The translations under genes were made by a program, and so were the position numbers. The notes beneath the pieces were generated by a model. The model worked only from the letters and a program-made list of their open reading frames with translations, did not search any database and was not told the DNA's origin. DNA of 64,000 bases from a bacterium (GTDB taxonomy: Bacteria > Acidobacteriota > Thermoanaerobaculia > Multivoradales > J023): the NCBI GenBank assembly GCA_024226315.1, contig JAAELT010000497.1, forward strand, positions 1 to 64,000, written 5' to 3'. Of this stretch, positions 1-7,676 are shown piece after piece. How positions within the stretch are numbered: the stretch's first letter is position 1; every line of letters starts with the position of its first letter.

Positions 1-1
1 C

Positions 2-124
2 GCCGAGCCCATGAAAGAACAGGATCGCGCCGCGATGGGCATCGGCTCGATGCACGACACGAACGGGGGCGCCTGCCAGCTGTTGTCGCCGATCGTCGAG
101 GTCTACCATCTCTCGTCGTTCTGA
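2..124 (+). CDS. C-terminal end of an unidentified protein (cut by left edge)
   Basis: An open frame enters from the left edge and stops at a TGA at 122-124, leaving about 40 residues that end in EVYHLSSF. I do not recognise the protein. Amino-acid use is protein-like (MGIGSMHDTNGGACQLLSP), but the piece is too short to be sure it is coding. A gap of about 65 bases separates it from the HU gene. Confidence 0.4.
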   Translation, partial: AEPMKEQDRAAMGIGSMHDTNGGACQLLSPIVEVYHLSSF

Positions 125-189
125 CCCTACAACTTGGGATCTGGTGACGCCAGTCAGATCTATCCCGCGCCTCGACCGAGAGGCAGTGC

Positions 190-543
190 ATGGATGGACG
201 TGGGTTCGGTAGAGTACGACTCCCCATGCCCAAGACCGACCAGCAGAGTGCCGCCGGCACCACCCTGACGCGAGCCGAGCTGGTCGAAGCGGTTGCCGCT
301 GCCACGAACCTCCACAAGCAGGACGCCGAGAAAATCGTCGCCGCCGTCCTCGAGGCAATGACCGAGGCGATCCAGGACGGCTCACAGATCGAGCTGCGCG
401 GCTTCGGCAGCTTTCGGATCCGCCAGCGCGCGGCCAGAGGCGGCCGCAATCCCGCGACGGGTGAGGCGGTCGAAGTGCCGCCCAAGCGAGTCTGCTACTT
501 CAGGCCGGGCAAGGTGCTGGTGGACCTGCTCAACTCCAAGTGA
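190..543 (+). CDS. HU/IHF-family DNA-binding protein
   Basis: Small histone-like protein that bends DNA as a dimer in the nucleoid. The family signature is clear: the helical N-terminal half (LTRAELVEAVAAATNL) is followed by the beta-arm segment with GFGSFRIRQRAARGGRNPATGE at about residues 70-92 and a C-terminal FRPGKVL. The domain is about 90 aa, the normal HU length. The annotated start has a GAGAGG box 6 bases upstream; an internal ATG at 226 (MPKTDQQ) is the alternative and would give a more typical N-terminus. The next gene begins at the stop codon (TGATG), suggesting translational coupling. HU versus IHF subunit cannot be decided from sequence alone. Confidence 0.93.
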   Translation: MDGRGFGRVRLPMPKTDQQSAAGTTLTRAELVEAVAAATNLHKQDAEKIVAAVLEAMTEAIQDGSQIELRGFGSFRIRQRAARGGRNPATGEAVEVPPKRVCYFRPGKVLVDLLNSK

Positions 544-1094
544 TGACCACCGCTTCCACCCCGAAGATCAACCACTTAGGCTCCCCCACCACCCGGCGGA
601 GATCCGCAGCAACAGCCGCCCTAGTGCTCCTCATCAGCTCAACGCTCGGCACCTCGATGGCTGTCGCGGCCTCGGGCGAGGAGCCCTCTCCAAACACCGC
701 CGAGCAGGTGAGCTACCGCATCGCCCGCGACAGCCCAGACGATCCAACTCGGCTCGAGCTACTCGACGCCGAGCGCGTCGTCTACGAGTACACGCCGGAC
801 AGCCGGCCCATGTTCCTGATCGAGGCGGAGAGCGTCCGGGTGCCCGAGTACGGGAGACCCGTCCTCGTGACGGTCTGGCAGATGGGAGTCCAGTCCCAAC
901 TCCTCGTCCTGATCGATCCGCAGCAGCTCGACCCCAAGAAGCCTGAGGCCCCGCTCCTCCTCGAGCAGTGGTCGATGGCCGAGATCCACTACGAGGTCGA
1001 GCAAGGGAAGCTGGCGATCGACTACGAGATCATCAACCCCGAGACGGGTGACTACACGGACAGACTGGTCGAGACAATGACGTGGCCGGAATGA
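543..1094 (+). CDS. Secreted hypothetical protein
   Basis: About 183 residues. The first ~45 residues look like a Sec signal peptide: basic RRRSAATAA, then a hydrophobic ALVLLISSTLGTSMAV and an Ala-rich cleavage region before SGEEPSP. The mature part is acidic and hydrophilic with no membrane segment and no family I recognise. The ATG at 543 overlaps the HU stop codon by one base; a GTG at 540 is also possible. Translation is probably coupled to HU, but a nucleoid protein and an exported protein sharing a transcript gives no clear functional clue. Confidence 0.75.
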   Translation: MTTASTPKINHLGSPTTRRRSAATAALVLLISSTLGTSMAVAASGEEPSPNTAEQVSYRIARDSPDDPTRLELLDAERVVYEYTPDSRPMFLIEAESVRVPEYGRPVLVTVWQMGVQSQLLVLIDPQQLDPKKPEAPLLLEQWSMAEIHYEVEQGKLAIDYEIINPETGDYTDRLVETMTWPE

Positions 1095-1195
1095 GACCGG
1101 AACACCCGCTCGACGAGCGCGCTGAAGCCTTCCCGGTTAAATCCGTGAAGGACAGGTTGCCGATGCTGAAGCTTATCGTTGCAGAAAACAGACGC

Positions 1196-2566
1196 TCACC
1201 ACCATGCCGAGAGGTCCCCTGACTCGAAACCGTCGGCGAAGATGCTGGGGCCGGCGAAAAGACGACCCTGGATACTCCAACCCGACGAGTCAGTGCCCTC
1301 TGAACCGTAGCTTTCCCACACGACCGCGAAGTTACCGTCGGCATCATTTGCCACCGCGGGATTATCCGGGCCCGACATGATGTAGGAGTTGATCTGGAAC
1401 TGGCCTCCGACGGTTGATCCGTCGGAGGCGTAGCGCTGGCCCTGGATACTGTCGGGGTCCGGGCCCCCCAGGCCGCGCCTTTCCCACACCACGACGAAGT
1501 CGCCGTCGGCATCAACCGCCACCGCGGGATACCACTGCTCCGAGGTGGTGTAGGAGTTGACTTGGAACTGGCCCCCGACGGGGAATCCATCAGAGGCATA
1601 GCGCTGACCTTGGACACTGTAGCCCGATGAGTCCGTACCCCCTGAGCCCAGGCTCGACCACACGACCACGAAGTCACCGTTGGCTTCTGCCGCGACTTGA
1701 GGGTCCCACTGGTTTGACGTGGTGTAGAAGTTGACTTGGAACTCTACGTCGAGAGGAGAGCCATCGGCGCCGAAACGCTGGGCTTGAATGCTGATGCCCG
1801 ACGTGTCCGTTCCTGACGATCCTTGGCTGTTCCAAACCACCACGAAGTTGGCGTCGGCATCGACCGCAACCGTGGATGACCACCTGTAGTCTGTGGTGTA
1901 GGTATTGACCTGGAACTCGGCGCCGAGCGGGGATCCATCGGCGGCGTAGCGCTGGCCTTGGATGCTGGAAGTCGCCGAGCCCGTGCCCCCTGCGATCAAG
2001 TTCTCCCACACCACCACGAAGTTGCCGTCAGCATCGGTTGCCACCGCAGGAATAGTCTGGCTACCCGTAGTGTACGAGTTGACTTGGAACTCTGCGCCCA
2101 GGGGGGATCCATCGAAGGCGTAGCGTTGGCCCTGAATGCTGTACTCCTCCGTGTCCGTACCCGCAGAGCCTCGACTGCTCCACACCACCACGAAGTCACC
2201 ATCGGCATCGACCGCCACGGCGGGGAACCACTGCGCATCCGTTGTGTAGGAGTTGACTTGGAACTCTGCGCCGAGCGGGGAACCGTCGGAAACGTAGCGC
2301 TGACCGTGAATGCTGAAAACAGACGAGTCCGTACCCCACGAGCCGGCGCCGTCCCACACCACCACGAAATCGCCATCACTATCGACTGCTACCGCGGGAC
2401 GAAACTGGTGAGCCGTGGTGTAGGAGTTGACCTGGAACTGGTCGCCTATCGGGCTGCGCTTCGTGGCGGCACTACCATGGCCCAGCGCTACTGCGGGAAT
2501 CGCTGCTGCCAGCTGCAAAGCGACCGCTGGCAGAATGAGCTTCCAACAGCGAACCGTCCCTCCCAT
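1196..2566 (-). CDS. Secreted protein of seven ~52-aa tandem repeats with C-terminal sorting-like tail
   Basis: The start at 2566 is supported by an AAGGAG box 8 bases upstream and by a signal peptide (LILPAVALQLAAAIPAVALG); a longer frame upstream lacks this support. The mature protein is built of seven tandem repeats of about 52 residues with consensus EFQVNSYTT..Q..PAVAVD and then DGDFVVVW...GS.GTD, ending GQRYA.DGSPLG. The pattern suggests a beta-propeller or beta-strand repeat surface protein. The end, IFADGFESGDLSAWW, is nearly the same as the end of the giant protein at the right edge, so both probably use the same C-terminal export or anchoring signal. The exact role is unknown. Confidence 0.88.
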   Translation of the reverse strand: MGGTVRCWKLILPAVALQLAAAIPAVALGHGSAATKRSPIGDQFQVNSYTTAHQFRPAVAVDSDGDFVVVWDGAGSWGTDSSVFSIHGQRYVSDGSPLGAEFQVNSYTTDAQWFPAVAVDADGDFVVVWSSRGSAGTDTEEYSIQGQRYAFDGSPLGAEFQVNSYTTGSQTIPAVATDADGNFVVVWENLIAGGTGSATSSIQGQRYAADGSPLGAEFQVNTYTTDYRWSSTVAVDADANFVVVWNSQGSSGTDTSGISIQAQRFGADGSPLDVEFQVNFYTTSNQWDPQVAAEANGDFVVVWSSLGSGGTDSSGYSVQGQRYASDGFPVGGQFQVNSYTTSEQWYPAVAVDADGDFVVVWERRGLGGPDPDSIQGQRYASDGSTVGGQFQINSYIMSGPDNPAVANDADGNFAVVWESYGSEGTDSSGWSIQGRLFAGPSIFADGFESGDLSAWW

Positions 2567-2636
2567 CGTCCGGCTCCTTGAGTTGGCTTCCGCAGCATCC
2601 GAGCGCAGCTGGTGTTGCGCGGACGATGCCAAAGTC

Positions 2637-2915
2637 TCAAGTCGAGTCTATTGGTGTGTTGCGGGAAGTCTGCCATACGATCGGGTAGCGGAACTCGACC
2701 TCGCACTGCCCGGGCGGGTAGGGAGGTTCGCTGACCGAGGGGTCTGTTGAGTCCGCTTCAGCCGCCTCTCCCACTCCTCTGGCGACCCTGACCGTTCGAC
2801 GCTCGTCGATCGCCGCCAGCGTCCCACGCCGCCCCGCACTCGGCGGCCTCACACGGCAGCACCACCGGGTCGACAGCCGTGTCTCCGCTTGAATCCCCTC
2901 GATCAGGCCGTCCAT
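2637..2915 (-). CDS. Possible small protein, end of a small-gene operon
   Basis: A 92-residue frame starting 8 bases after the stop of the preceding minus-strand gene, with a weak AGAGG box before the ATG. It has no domain that I recognise and an Arg-rich composition typical of chance frames in GC-rich DNA. It is kept only because of its spacing to the upstream small genes. If it is not real, 2567-2923 is an intergenic gap. Confidence 0.3.
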   Translation of the reverse strand: MDGLIEGIQAETRLSTRWCCRVRPPSAGRRGTLAAIDERRTVRVARGVGEAAEADSTDPSVSEPPYPPGQCEVEFRYPIVWQTSRNTPIDST

Positions 2916-2923
2916 GACCGCCT

Positions 2924-3118
2924 CTACTCACGGCAGACGGCCACAAGGTCGTGATGCACGGTGCCCCGATTCGAGGCATCGACGCGCTCACCGTGGCGCG
3001 GGCAGCAGACGACGTACCCAGCAGGAGTCTCGTGCGCGGTGTCCTCGACGTAGAGCGGATAGCCGCACTCGTCGCAGGCAGTTTCTTCCCGGCGGCTGGC
3101 AATGACGTAGAGCCTCAT
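2924..3118 (-). CDS. Small Cys-rich (zinc-ribbon-like) protein
   Basis: A 64-residue protein starting MRLYVIASRREETACDECG. CDECG near residue 16 and CCPRHG near residue 45 look like the two knuckles of a zinc ribbon. The ATG overlaps the stop of the upstream gene by 4 bases (ATGA), so the two are translated together. The function is not known; small zinc-ribbon proteins next to ssb are common in mobile or DNA-processing gene sets. A longer frame starting further upstream is less likely because it would overlap the neighbour completely. Confidence 0.65.
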   Translation of the reverse strand: MRLYVIASRREETACDECGYPLYVEDTAHETPAGYVVCCPRHGERVDASNRGTVHHDLVAVCRE

Positions 3119-3306
3119 GAGGCCACCTCGGGAAAGAACTCCGCGAAGATCTCGTCTTCGCGCCGGCACTCGCCAGGAGTGCAGCCCGCGTCCTCGCAGT
3201 CGCCGCACATCGCTCCAGCCGGCCCGATAGCGAGCTCGGGACAGTGCTGACAAAAGCAAGTCCGGTAGGCCACCTCGTCAGGGTCGAGCAGGTGCTGCAC
3301 GGTCAT
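3115..3306 (-). CDS. Small Cys-rich protein
   Basis: A 63-residue protein with CFCQHC near residue 17 and CGDCEDAGC near residue 34, seven cysteines in all, likely binding zinc. An AAGGAG box lies 10 bases before the ATG (7 before a GTG at 3307-3309). It overlaps the next small gene by 4 bases, forming a two-gene unit downstream of ssb. I do not recognise the family. Confidence 0.65.
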   Translation of the reverse strand: MTVQHLLDPDEVAYRTCFCQHCPELAIGPAGAMCGDCEDAGCTPGECRREDEIFAEFFPEVAS

Positions 3307-3544
3307 CACGGCGGGACTCCTTCGGTGGATCTCGTCGGAAGCGACAAAGAGAGGACGCCGCAGCCGGAGAGGAAAGTGGCGGGAGGCGCCGGAGAAGCTC
3401 CGACACCGGTGGAGGAGGTTGGAGGAATCTGGCAGGTGATGAGGCGGGCGGCAGCGGCGTCCTACGAAGAAGGTCCTCCGGGGAGCGGAAGCAGACGACT
3501 GAGCCAGCCAGCTGATCGCCTCTGCTGCTCGGGTTGATCGTCAT
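3278..3544 (-). CDS. Possible small proline-rich protein
   Basis: An 88-residue frame beginning MTINPSSRGDQLAGSV with a GTGAAGGAAG box before the ATG and a family A palindrome 22 bases upstream, the same arrangement as before ssb. The C-terminal half is Pro/Arg-rich with no recognisable domain, and it overlaps the next gene by about 29 bases. The upstream signals favour a real start; the composition argues against it. Confidence 0.45.
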   Translation of the reverse strand: MTINPSSRGDQLAGSVVCFRSPEDLLRRTPLPPASSPARFLQPPPPVSELLRRLPPLSSPAAASSLCRFRRDPPKESRRDDRAAPARP

Positions 3545-3565
3545 GTCCGCTTCCTTCACTCGATG

Positions 3566-3582
3566 GAGATCCGGAGGATCTC
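3566..3582. promoter_or_regulatory. Family A palindrome upstream of 3278-3544
   Basis: GAGATCC-GGA-GGATCTC, 7-bp arms, 22 bases upstream of the minus-strand ATG at 3544. On the plus strand it is followed by TTCGCTCGAAACCCC, a flank shared in degenerate form by the other family A copies. Confidence 0.6.
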
Positions 3583-3658
3583 TTCGCTCGAAACCCCTTT
3601 CCGCCCCTTCCGCAAAGAGAGCAGGCCGGCGCATGAGCGCCGGCCCACCAGATCGCAA

Positions 3659-4078
3659 TCAAAACGGGATATCGTCGTCTTCCGGCTCAAGGCCGAGCTC
3701 CTCGACCACAGCGACGTACGAGCCCTCCGAAGCACCGGCTCCACCGTCGCCTCGCTGGCCCAGCATCTGCAGCCGCTGGCCCACGACCTCGGTCCGACAC
3801 CGCGTCTCGCCCGTCTGCCGGTCCTCCCAGGACCGCGTCTGCAGACGCCCCTCGATGAAGACCTGACGCCCCCGCGTCAGGTACTGCCCGGCGACCTCCG
3901 CCAGGCGACCGAAGCACACGACGTTGTGCCACTCGGTCTGCTCGCGGCGCTCACCGCCCGAGTCCCTCCACCGGCGGCTCGTGGCCATCGAAAACGTGGC
4001 GACCGCCGAGCCCGAGGTCGTAGAGCGGACCTCCGGGTCGCGGCCGAGGTTGCCGAGCAAAAACACTCTGTTGATCAT
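3659..4078 (-). CDS. ssb: Single-stranded DNA-binding protein (copy 1, canonical tail)
   Basis: A 139-residue SSB that coats single-stranded DNA during replication, repair and recombination. The OB fold is complete: MINRVFLLGNLGRDPEVR at the start, TEWHNVVCFGRLAEVAGQYL in the middle, then GRLQTRSWEDRQTGETRCRTEVV. The acidic C-terminal tip ends EDDDIPF, the normal docking peptide for partner proteins such as helicases and polymerase subunits. The ATG has AAGGAG 7 bases upstream and a GTG just before it. A family A palindrome sits 21 bases upstream. A second ssb with a different tail is at 6434-6937, so the division of labour between the two is of interest. Confidence 0.95.
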   Translation of the reverse strand: MINRVFLLGNLGRDPEVRSTTSGSAVATFSMATSRRWRDSGGERREQTEWHNVVCFGRLAEVAGQYLTRGRQVFIEGRLQTRSWEDRQTGETRCRTEVVGQRLQMLGQRGDGGAGASEGSYVAVVEELGLEPEDDDIPF

Positions 4079-4098
4079 CACGAGGCTCCTTCAGTTGC

Positions 4099-4121
4099 GA
4101 GGGATCGGGAATCGATCCCTC
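4099..4121. promoter_or_regulatory. Family A palindrome upstream of ssb copy 1
   Basis: GAGGGATCG-GGAAT-CGATCCCTC, 9-bp perfect arms, the longest of the family. It lies 21 bases upstream of the ssb ATG (minus strand) and is followed on the plus strand by TTCACTCAAGAACCCC. Confidence 0.65.
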
Positions 4122-4315
4122 TTCACTCAAGAACCCCTGATCTCCACCTCCGGAACTCCGATGGATGGCTCCGCGCAGCGGCAAGAGCGCGGCGGAAGGA
4201 TGTCCGCTGCGGAGGGACGGAACAGCCGCGAGGCCGCGGCAACCTCAGCCGTTGGGCTCGACTTGCGGCCCCATGCCGTTCGGTTCGATCGTGGCTCCTA
4301 GGCGCCGGCCGTGCC

Positions 4316-5725
4316 TCATGGCCTTATCGTCCCGGCGCTGGCACGCAGCAATGTCGACACGATACGCTCAGCCTCTGCTCGAGCAAACTCGAGCGAATGC
4401 ATCACCGTCATGCGCTCGAACGCCTCACGCTTCGGCGTGGAACGTTGATGGTGCCAACGCTGCACCAGAGCCTCGATTTCCTCGAGCAAGGCTACAACCT
4501 GCGGGTGACGGACCAGATGCTGGAAGAAGCCGCGCGACGTGGCGCTCGAGCTGTTCAAGTAGTGGTCGAGCGCCCGCTTCAGAGCGACGCCGGTATTGTG
4601 ATCGCGAATCTCCTCTGAGGCCTTCGGGCGTCCCATGCGCTCTCCAGCGAGCATGCGCGCCGTGCGAGGGTGGTTCAGCGCACCATGCACGAAGAGCTCG
4701 ACCGCCCTGTGCGTCTCCCCCAGCTCGAAGAAAGCCATCGCCGCCACCAGACTCTCGGCGGGCCCGATCCGGTGCAGATGGAGGGCGGCCTCGGCCGCCT
4801 CCTGCCAGCGGCCGGTATTCAGAAAGACCGAAGCCCGAGTCGACGCGGCGTTGATGTCGTCGTCGCACTCCCGCTCGAGCCGGTCGCAGATAGCCAGAGC
4901 CTCTTCGTAACTGCCGGTCTGATTGAGGGTGAGCGCCAGGTTCTGAAGACCCCGCATGTAGGGCCGGGTCGAGTGGTCGCTCCAATAGCGCGACTTGGCA
5001 ATGCGCTTGGGAAAAAGCCGGCGCCCGACCTCGACCGTCTTCTCGAAGTGGCCGATGGCCTCCTCCAGTAGCTCCTGTTCGAGGGCGATCAAGCCGAGGT
5101 AGTTGTAGCCCTCCGCGTAGCGGTCGAAGCACTCGATTAACAAACCGAAGACGGCCGCTGCGCGCTGGTACTCTCCCTGGTGGTAGAGATCTGCGGCCTG
5201 TTCCTCGATCTCCGGCGGCACCTCGCTGCCACGCAGCGCGAAGCGCCAGTAGAAGGGGTTGTCGGCATTCCACTCCGACGCCTCCTGTTCGCACAGCTGC
5301 ACCCGCCACTGGATCAGCTCGGCGAGAAACTCGAGCTCCAGTCGCTGCTCCTGGATGACCTGCGATGCCGAGTGCAGCTCCTGCGGATCCGCCAGGATCA
5401 ACTGGCGCGCGAAAGCGCATAGATCCTGACGGAACCGGCCGAGCAGACGCGTGGTGCGGTACTCGTAGAGATCCGGCAGATGCCCCATCTTCTCCTCGAT
5501 CCCCCGGCGGATCTTGGCCCAGTCGAATCGGATCTCCGGGTACTGCTGCTCGAGCAGCATCTGAAAGCGCTCAGGGCGAGCCCCTTCGCGGCGCCCGAGC
5601 GCCTCCAGGGCTTCGCCCTTGGAGTAGAGAGTGAACAAGATCTGCTGCTCGACCTTCCGGGTCTCCGGATCCCGGACCCCGTGAACGATGGCGACCTGGT
5701 TGCCGCGCTGCCGGACGTAAGCCAT
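4316..5725 (-). CDS. TPR-repeat protein
   Basis: A 469-residue cytoplasmic-looking protein with no signal peptide. The N-terminal ~120 residues (MAYVRQRGNQVAIVHGVRD, then a charged helical segment) match nothing I know. From about residue 200, TPR-like helix pairs appear, for example YNYLGLIALEQELLEEAIGH and LALTLNQTGSYEEALAICDR. TPR arrays usually mediate protein-protein contacts, so it may be a scaffold or regulator. The start is supported by CAAGGAG 6 bases before the ATG. That box partly overlaps an inverted repeat at 5735-5768, which hints at translational or operator control. The precise role is unknown. Confidence 0.85.
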   Translation of the reverse strand: MAYVRQRGNQVAIVHGVRDPETRKVEQQILFTLYSKGEALEALGRREGARPERFQMLLEQQYPEIRFDWAKIRRGIEEKMGHLPDLYEYRTTRLLGRFRQDLCAFARQLILADPQELHSASQVIQEQRLELEFLAELIQWRVQLCEQEASEWNADNPFYWRFALRGSEVPPEIEEQAADLYHQGEYQRAAAVFGLLIECFDRYAEGYNYLGLIALEQELLEEAIGHFEKTVEVGRRLFPKRIAKSRYWSDHSTRPYMRGLQNLALTLNQTGSYEEALAICDRLERECDDDINAASTRASVFLNTGRWQEAAEAALHLHRIGPAESLVAAMAFFELGETHRAVELFVHGALNHPRTARMLAGERMGRPKASEEIRDHNTGVALKRALDHYLNSSSATSRGFFQHLVRHPQVVALLEEIEALVQRWHHQRSTPKREAFERMTVMHSLEFARAEAERIVSTLLRASAGTIRP

Positions 5726-5734
5726 GAATGCTCC

Positions 5735-5768
5735 TTGTTGTGTTCAGTCATCATATTGGACACAACAA
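5735..5768. promoter_or_regulatory. Inverted repeat overlapping the ribosome binding site of the TPR gene
   Basis: TTGTTGTGT and ACACAACAA, 9-bp perfect arms separated by 16 bases. The left arm touches the Shine-Dalgarno box of the minus-strand TPR gene. It could be an operator for a dimeric repressor or an RNA hairpin that hides the ribosome binding site. Confidence 0.5.
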
Positions 5769-5881
5769 AGTCTGGCAACCCTTCGGGAGAACCAACCCGC
5801 GAGAGGATCAGCAGCATCGTGTGGATAAACTCGTGCAACGGCGGCTTGGACGAATCGAGAGACACCTACACCGGAGAGCGA

Positions 5882-6250
5882 ATGATGACGGACCTTGGTG
5901 ACTTCTGTGTCGAATGGCTCCACACCGAAGCCGGCCCATGTGTCCGTTGTGGTCGAGAGACCGGTACGGGGCCGGTGGGCTGGCACAAGGCGGATCCGGT
6001 GGGGCCGCTCTGCGACGGATGCATCGTCGACAAAGAGCGGGGTCTTGGCGCACTGCTCATGACCGCGAACGTGATCCGCGAGCTCAGCGAGATGCCCGAT
6101 GATCCGGCTTCCTATGACCGGCAGGTGATCGCACTGATCACCTATGCCCGTCTCTACAACAAGGTCGAGTCAGCCACCTGGCCGATCCGCAGATTCCGCT
6201 TCCGTGAGATTCTCGACGAGCTTGATGGCCAGTCGCTGCCGCCCAACTGA
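5882..6250 (+). CDS. Small zinc-finger-like protein (paralogue of 7104-7550)
   Basis: A 122-residue protein starting at one of two adjacent ATG codons (5882, 5885), with GGAGAG a few bases upstream. It holds GPCVRCGRETGTGPVGW followed by DPVGPLCDGCIVDK, two CxxC knuckles that should bind zinc. The C-terminal part is helical (ALITYARLYNKV). The same layout, PCxxC-xxTGxGPVG-xxxDPV-CDxC and then a helix with FARLYARF, occurs in the minus-strand gene at 7104-7550. The two are therefore diverged paralogues on opposite strands flanking ssb copy 2. Function unknown. Confidence 0.75.
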   Translation: MMTDLGDFCVEWLHTEAGPCVRCGRETGTGPVGWHKADPVGPLCDGCIVDKERGLGALLMTANVIRELSEMPDDPASYDRQVIALITYARLYNKVESATWPIRRFRFREILDELDGQSLPPN

Positions 6251-6396
6251 ACGTCTCTGACGACCACGGCGTGGTCCTTTTGGAATGTACCGGAGAATGC
6301 CCGGCCGTTCGGGGCAACCTGTCTCTGGCAGTGAGGATGCTCGTGGGCGATCCGCGGAGGCGAATTCCCCCGGTGTCGCCTGAGAGTGACAAGCGA

Positions 6397-6426
6397 GGTG
6401 CCCGGGCGGGGATCCGCCCGGGCACC
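6397..6426 (-). terminator. Strong hairpin after ssb copy 2
   Basis: GGTGCCCGGGCGG and CCGCCCGGGCACC, 13-bp perfect arms around a 4-base loop, 8 bases beyond the ssb stop on the minus strand. There is no T-run after it, so it may act as an mRNA-protecting end or a Rho-linked terminator rather than a classical intrinsic one. Confidence 0.6.
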
Positions 6427-6433
6427 AGGTCCT

Positions 6434-6937
6434 TCAGGACTTCTTCCTGGCCGGCCTGCGCCGCGGCTTCTTCTTCGCGGGAGCGGCGGTCTTGGCCGAC
6501 GCCTTGGCCGGCGCCTTGGCCGCTTCCTTGGTCGGCTCCTTGGCCGGCGCCGGCTCCTCGGCCTCCGCGGCCTTCTCCGCTCCGGCACCGCCGGCACCCT
6601 CCCCGTTGGTACGCTGACCGAGCATCTGCAAGCTCTCGCACACGATCTCGGTCCGGTACCGCTTCTCGCCGGTCTGCCGGTCCTGCCAGGAGCGCGTCTG
6701 GAGGCGGCCCTCGACGTAGACCTGGCGGCCCTTGGCGAGGTACTGACCCGCCACCTCGGCGATCCGAGCGAAGCACACGACGTTGTGCCACTCCGTCTGC
6801 TCCTGGCGGTTGCCGGCCGAATCCTTCCAGCGCCGGCTGGTCGCCAGACTGAAGGTCGTCACGGGCTGCCCGGACTGGCTCGTGCGAACCTCCGGATCCT
6901 GACCCAAGTTACCGATGAGAATGACCTTGTTGACCAT
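6434..6937 (-). CDS. ssb: Single-stranded DNA-binding protein (copy 2, Lys/Ala-rich tail)
   Basis: A 167-residue protein with a full SSB OB fold (VNKVILIGNLGQDPEVRTSQ, TEWHNVVCFARIAEVAGQYL, GRLQTRSWQDRQTGEKRYRT), about as close to copy 1 as expected for an old paralogue. The tail is unusual. From about residue 120 it becomes Ala/Glu-rich and then Lys/Ala/Pro-rich, ending KKKPRRRPARKKS, like a histone H1 tail. It lacks the acidic DDDIPF-type tip that recruits partner proteins. It should therefore bind nucleic acid more avidly, or play a structural role, and not recruit the usual partners. A family A palindrome lies 32 bases upstream of the start, and AAAGGAGT precedes the ATG. Confidence 0.93.
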   Translation of the reverse strand: MVNKVILIGNLGQDPEVRTSQSGQPVTTFSLATSRRWKDSAGNRQEQTEWHNVVCFARIAEVAGQYLAKGRQVYVEGRLQTRSWQDRQTGEKRYRTEIVCESLQMLGQRTNGEGAGGAGAEKAAEAEEPAPAKEPTKEAAKAPAKASAKTAAPAKKKPRRRPARKKS

Positions 6938-6968
6938 CGCTGACTCCTTTCAGAAGGTTTGAAAGTGT

Positions 6969-6986
6969 GAGATCCGAAGGGATCTC
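6969..6986. promoter_or_regulatory. Family A palindrome upstream of ssb copy 2
   Basis: GAGATCC-GAAG-GGATCTC, 7-bp arms, 32 bases upstream of the minus-strand ATG at 6937, followed on the plus strand by TTTGCCCAAAGAACCC. Confidence 0.65.
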
Positions 6987-7103
6987 TTTGCCCAAAGAAC
7001 CCATTCACCCCCTTCCGCTTCCCTCCCCATCTCTTCCCGAGCGACGCCGCCTGAAGCGGCGGCGCTGTTCTTCGAGCAAGCGAGGGTTGCCGAGGAGCCC
7101 GAC

Positions 7104-7550
7104 TCAGTGGATCGGGCCGTCCTCGTCCGGGCGCAGGATCCTGCGGCGCGGCCCCGAGCGAGCTACGAAGCGCGCGTAGAGGCGGGCGAAGGCACCGAGC
7201 TCCGCCAAGGCCGCTCTCCACTCATCCTCGGACTCCGGCCCGAAGTCCCCGTACTCCCGGGTGACGGCGGAGAGAGCCAGCAACATCCCGAGCTCCGCGC
7301 AGTTCTGGAGCAGGCACAGATCGCAAACCGGATCCTCGTCGAGGTAGCCGACCGGACCGGCGCCGGTGGGCTCGACACAGAGGGCGCACGGAGCGCCGGG
7401 GCTCTCAGCCAAGCGGATGCTGTAGCCGGACGCAGAGGCCCGCGTTGAGACCGGCGGTTCGACGTCGGCGGGCGGGGCCGCCTCTTCGAGAGAGTAAGCA
7501 GCCGTGGACCGTACGGAGATTCGAAGCGGGGATGTGTGACTGAGTGACAT
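7104..7550 (-). CDS. Zinc-finger-like protein (paralogue of 5882-6250)
   Basis: A 148-residue protein. After a variable ~60-residue N-terminus it holds APCALCVEPTGAGPVGY and DPVCDLCLLQNC, two CxxC knuckles in the same layout as the 5882-6250 protein, followed by helical LGAFARLYARFVARSG. GAGG lies 7 bases before the ATG, and a family A palindrome is 51 bases upstream. The conserved TGxGPVG-DPVCDxC core suggests a zinc-binding fold rather than chance. No function is known, but its position between ssb and a comM remnant fits a DNA-processing context. Confidence 0.72.
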   Translation of the reverse strand: MSLSHTSPLRISVRSTAAYSLEEAAPPADVEPPVSTRASASGYSIRLAESPGAPCALCVEPTGAGPVGYLDEDPVCDLCLLQNCAELGMLLALSAVTREYGDFGPESEDEWRAALAELGAFARLYARFVARSGPRRRILRPDEDGPIH

Positions 7551-7600
7551 GGTGCATCCTCGGGTAGAAGGTCCTTCAACTCGGTTGGAGTTGATGATCG

Positions 7601-7620
7601 AGAGATCCGCACGGATCTCT
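7601..7620. promoter_or_regulatory. Family A palindrome upstream of 7104-7550
   Basis: AGAGATCC-GCAC-GGATCTCT, 8-bp perfect arms, 51 bases upstream of the minus-strand ATG at 7550. The flank (TACACGCAAG) is the most diverged of the set. Confidence 0.6.
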
Positions 7621-7676
7621 TACACGCAAGTCACCTTCCACCCCTTCTGCTCCGGTCGAGGCCGGATCGAGGGCGG

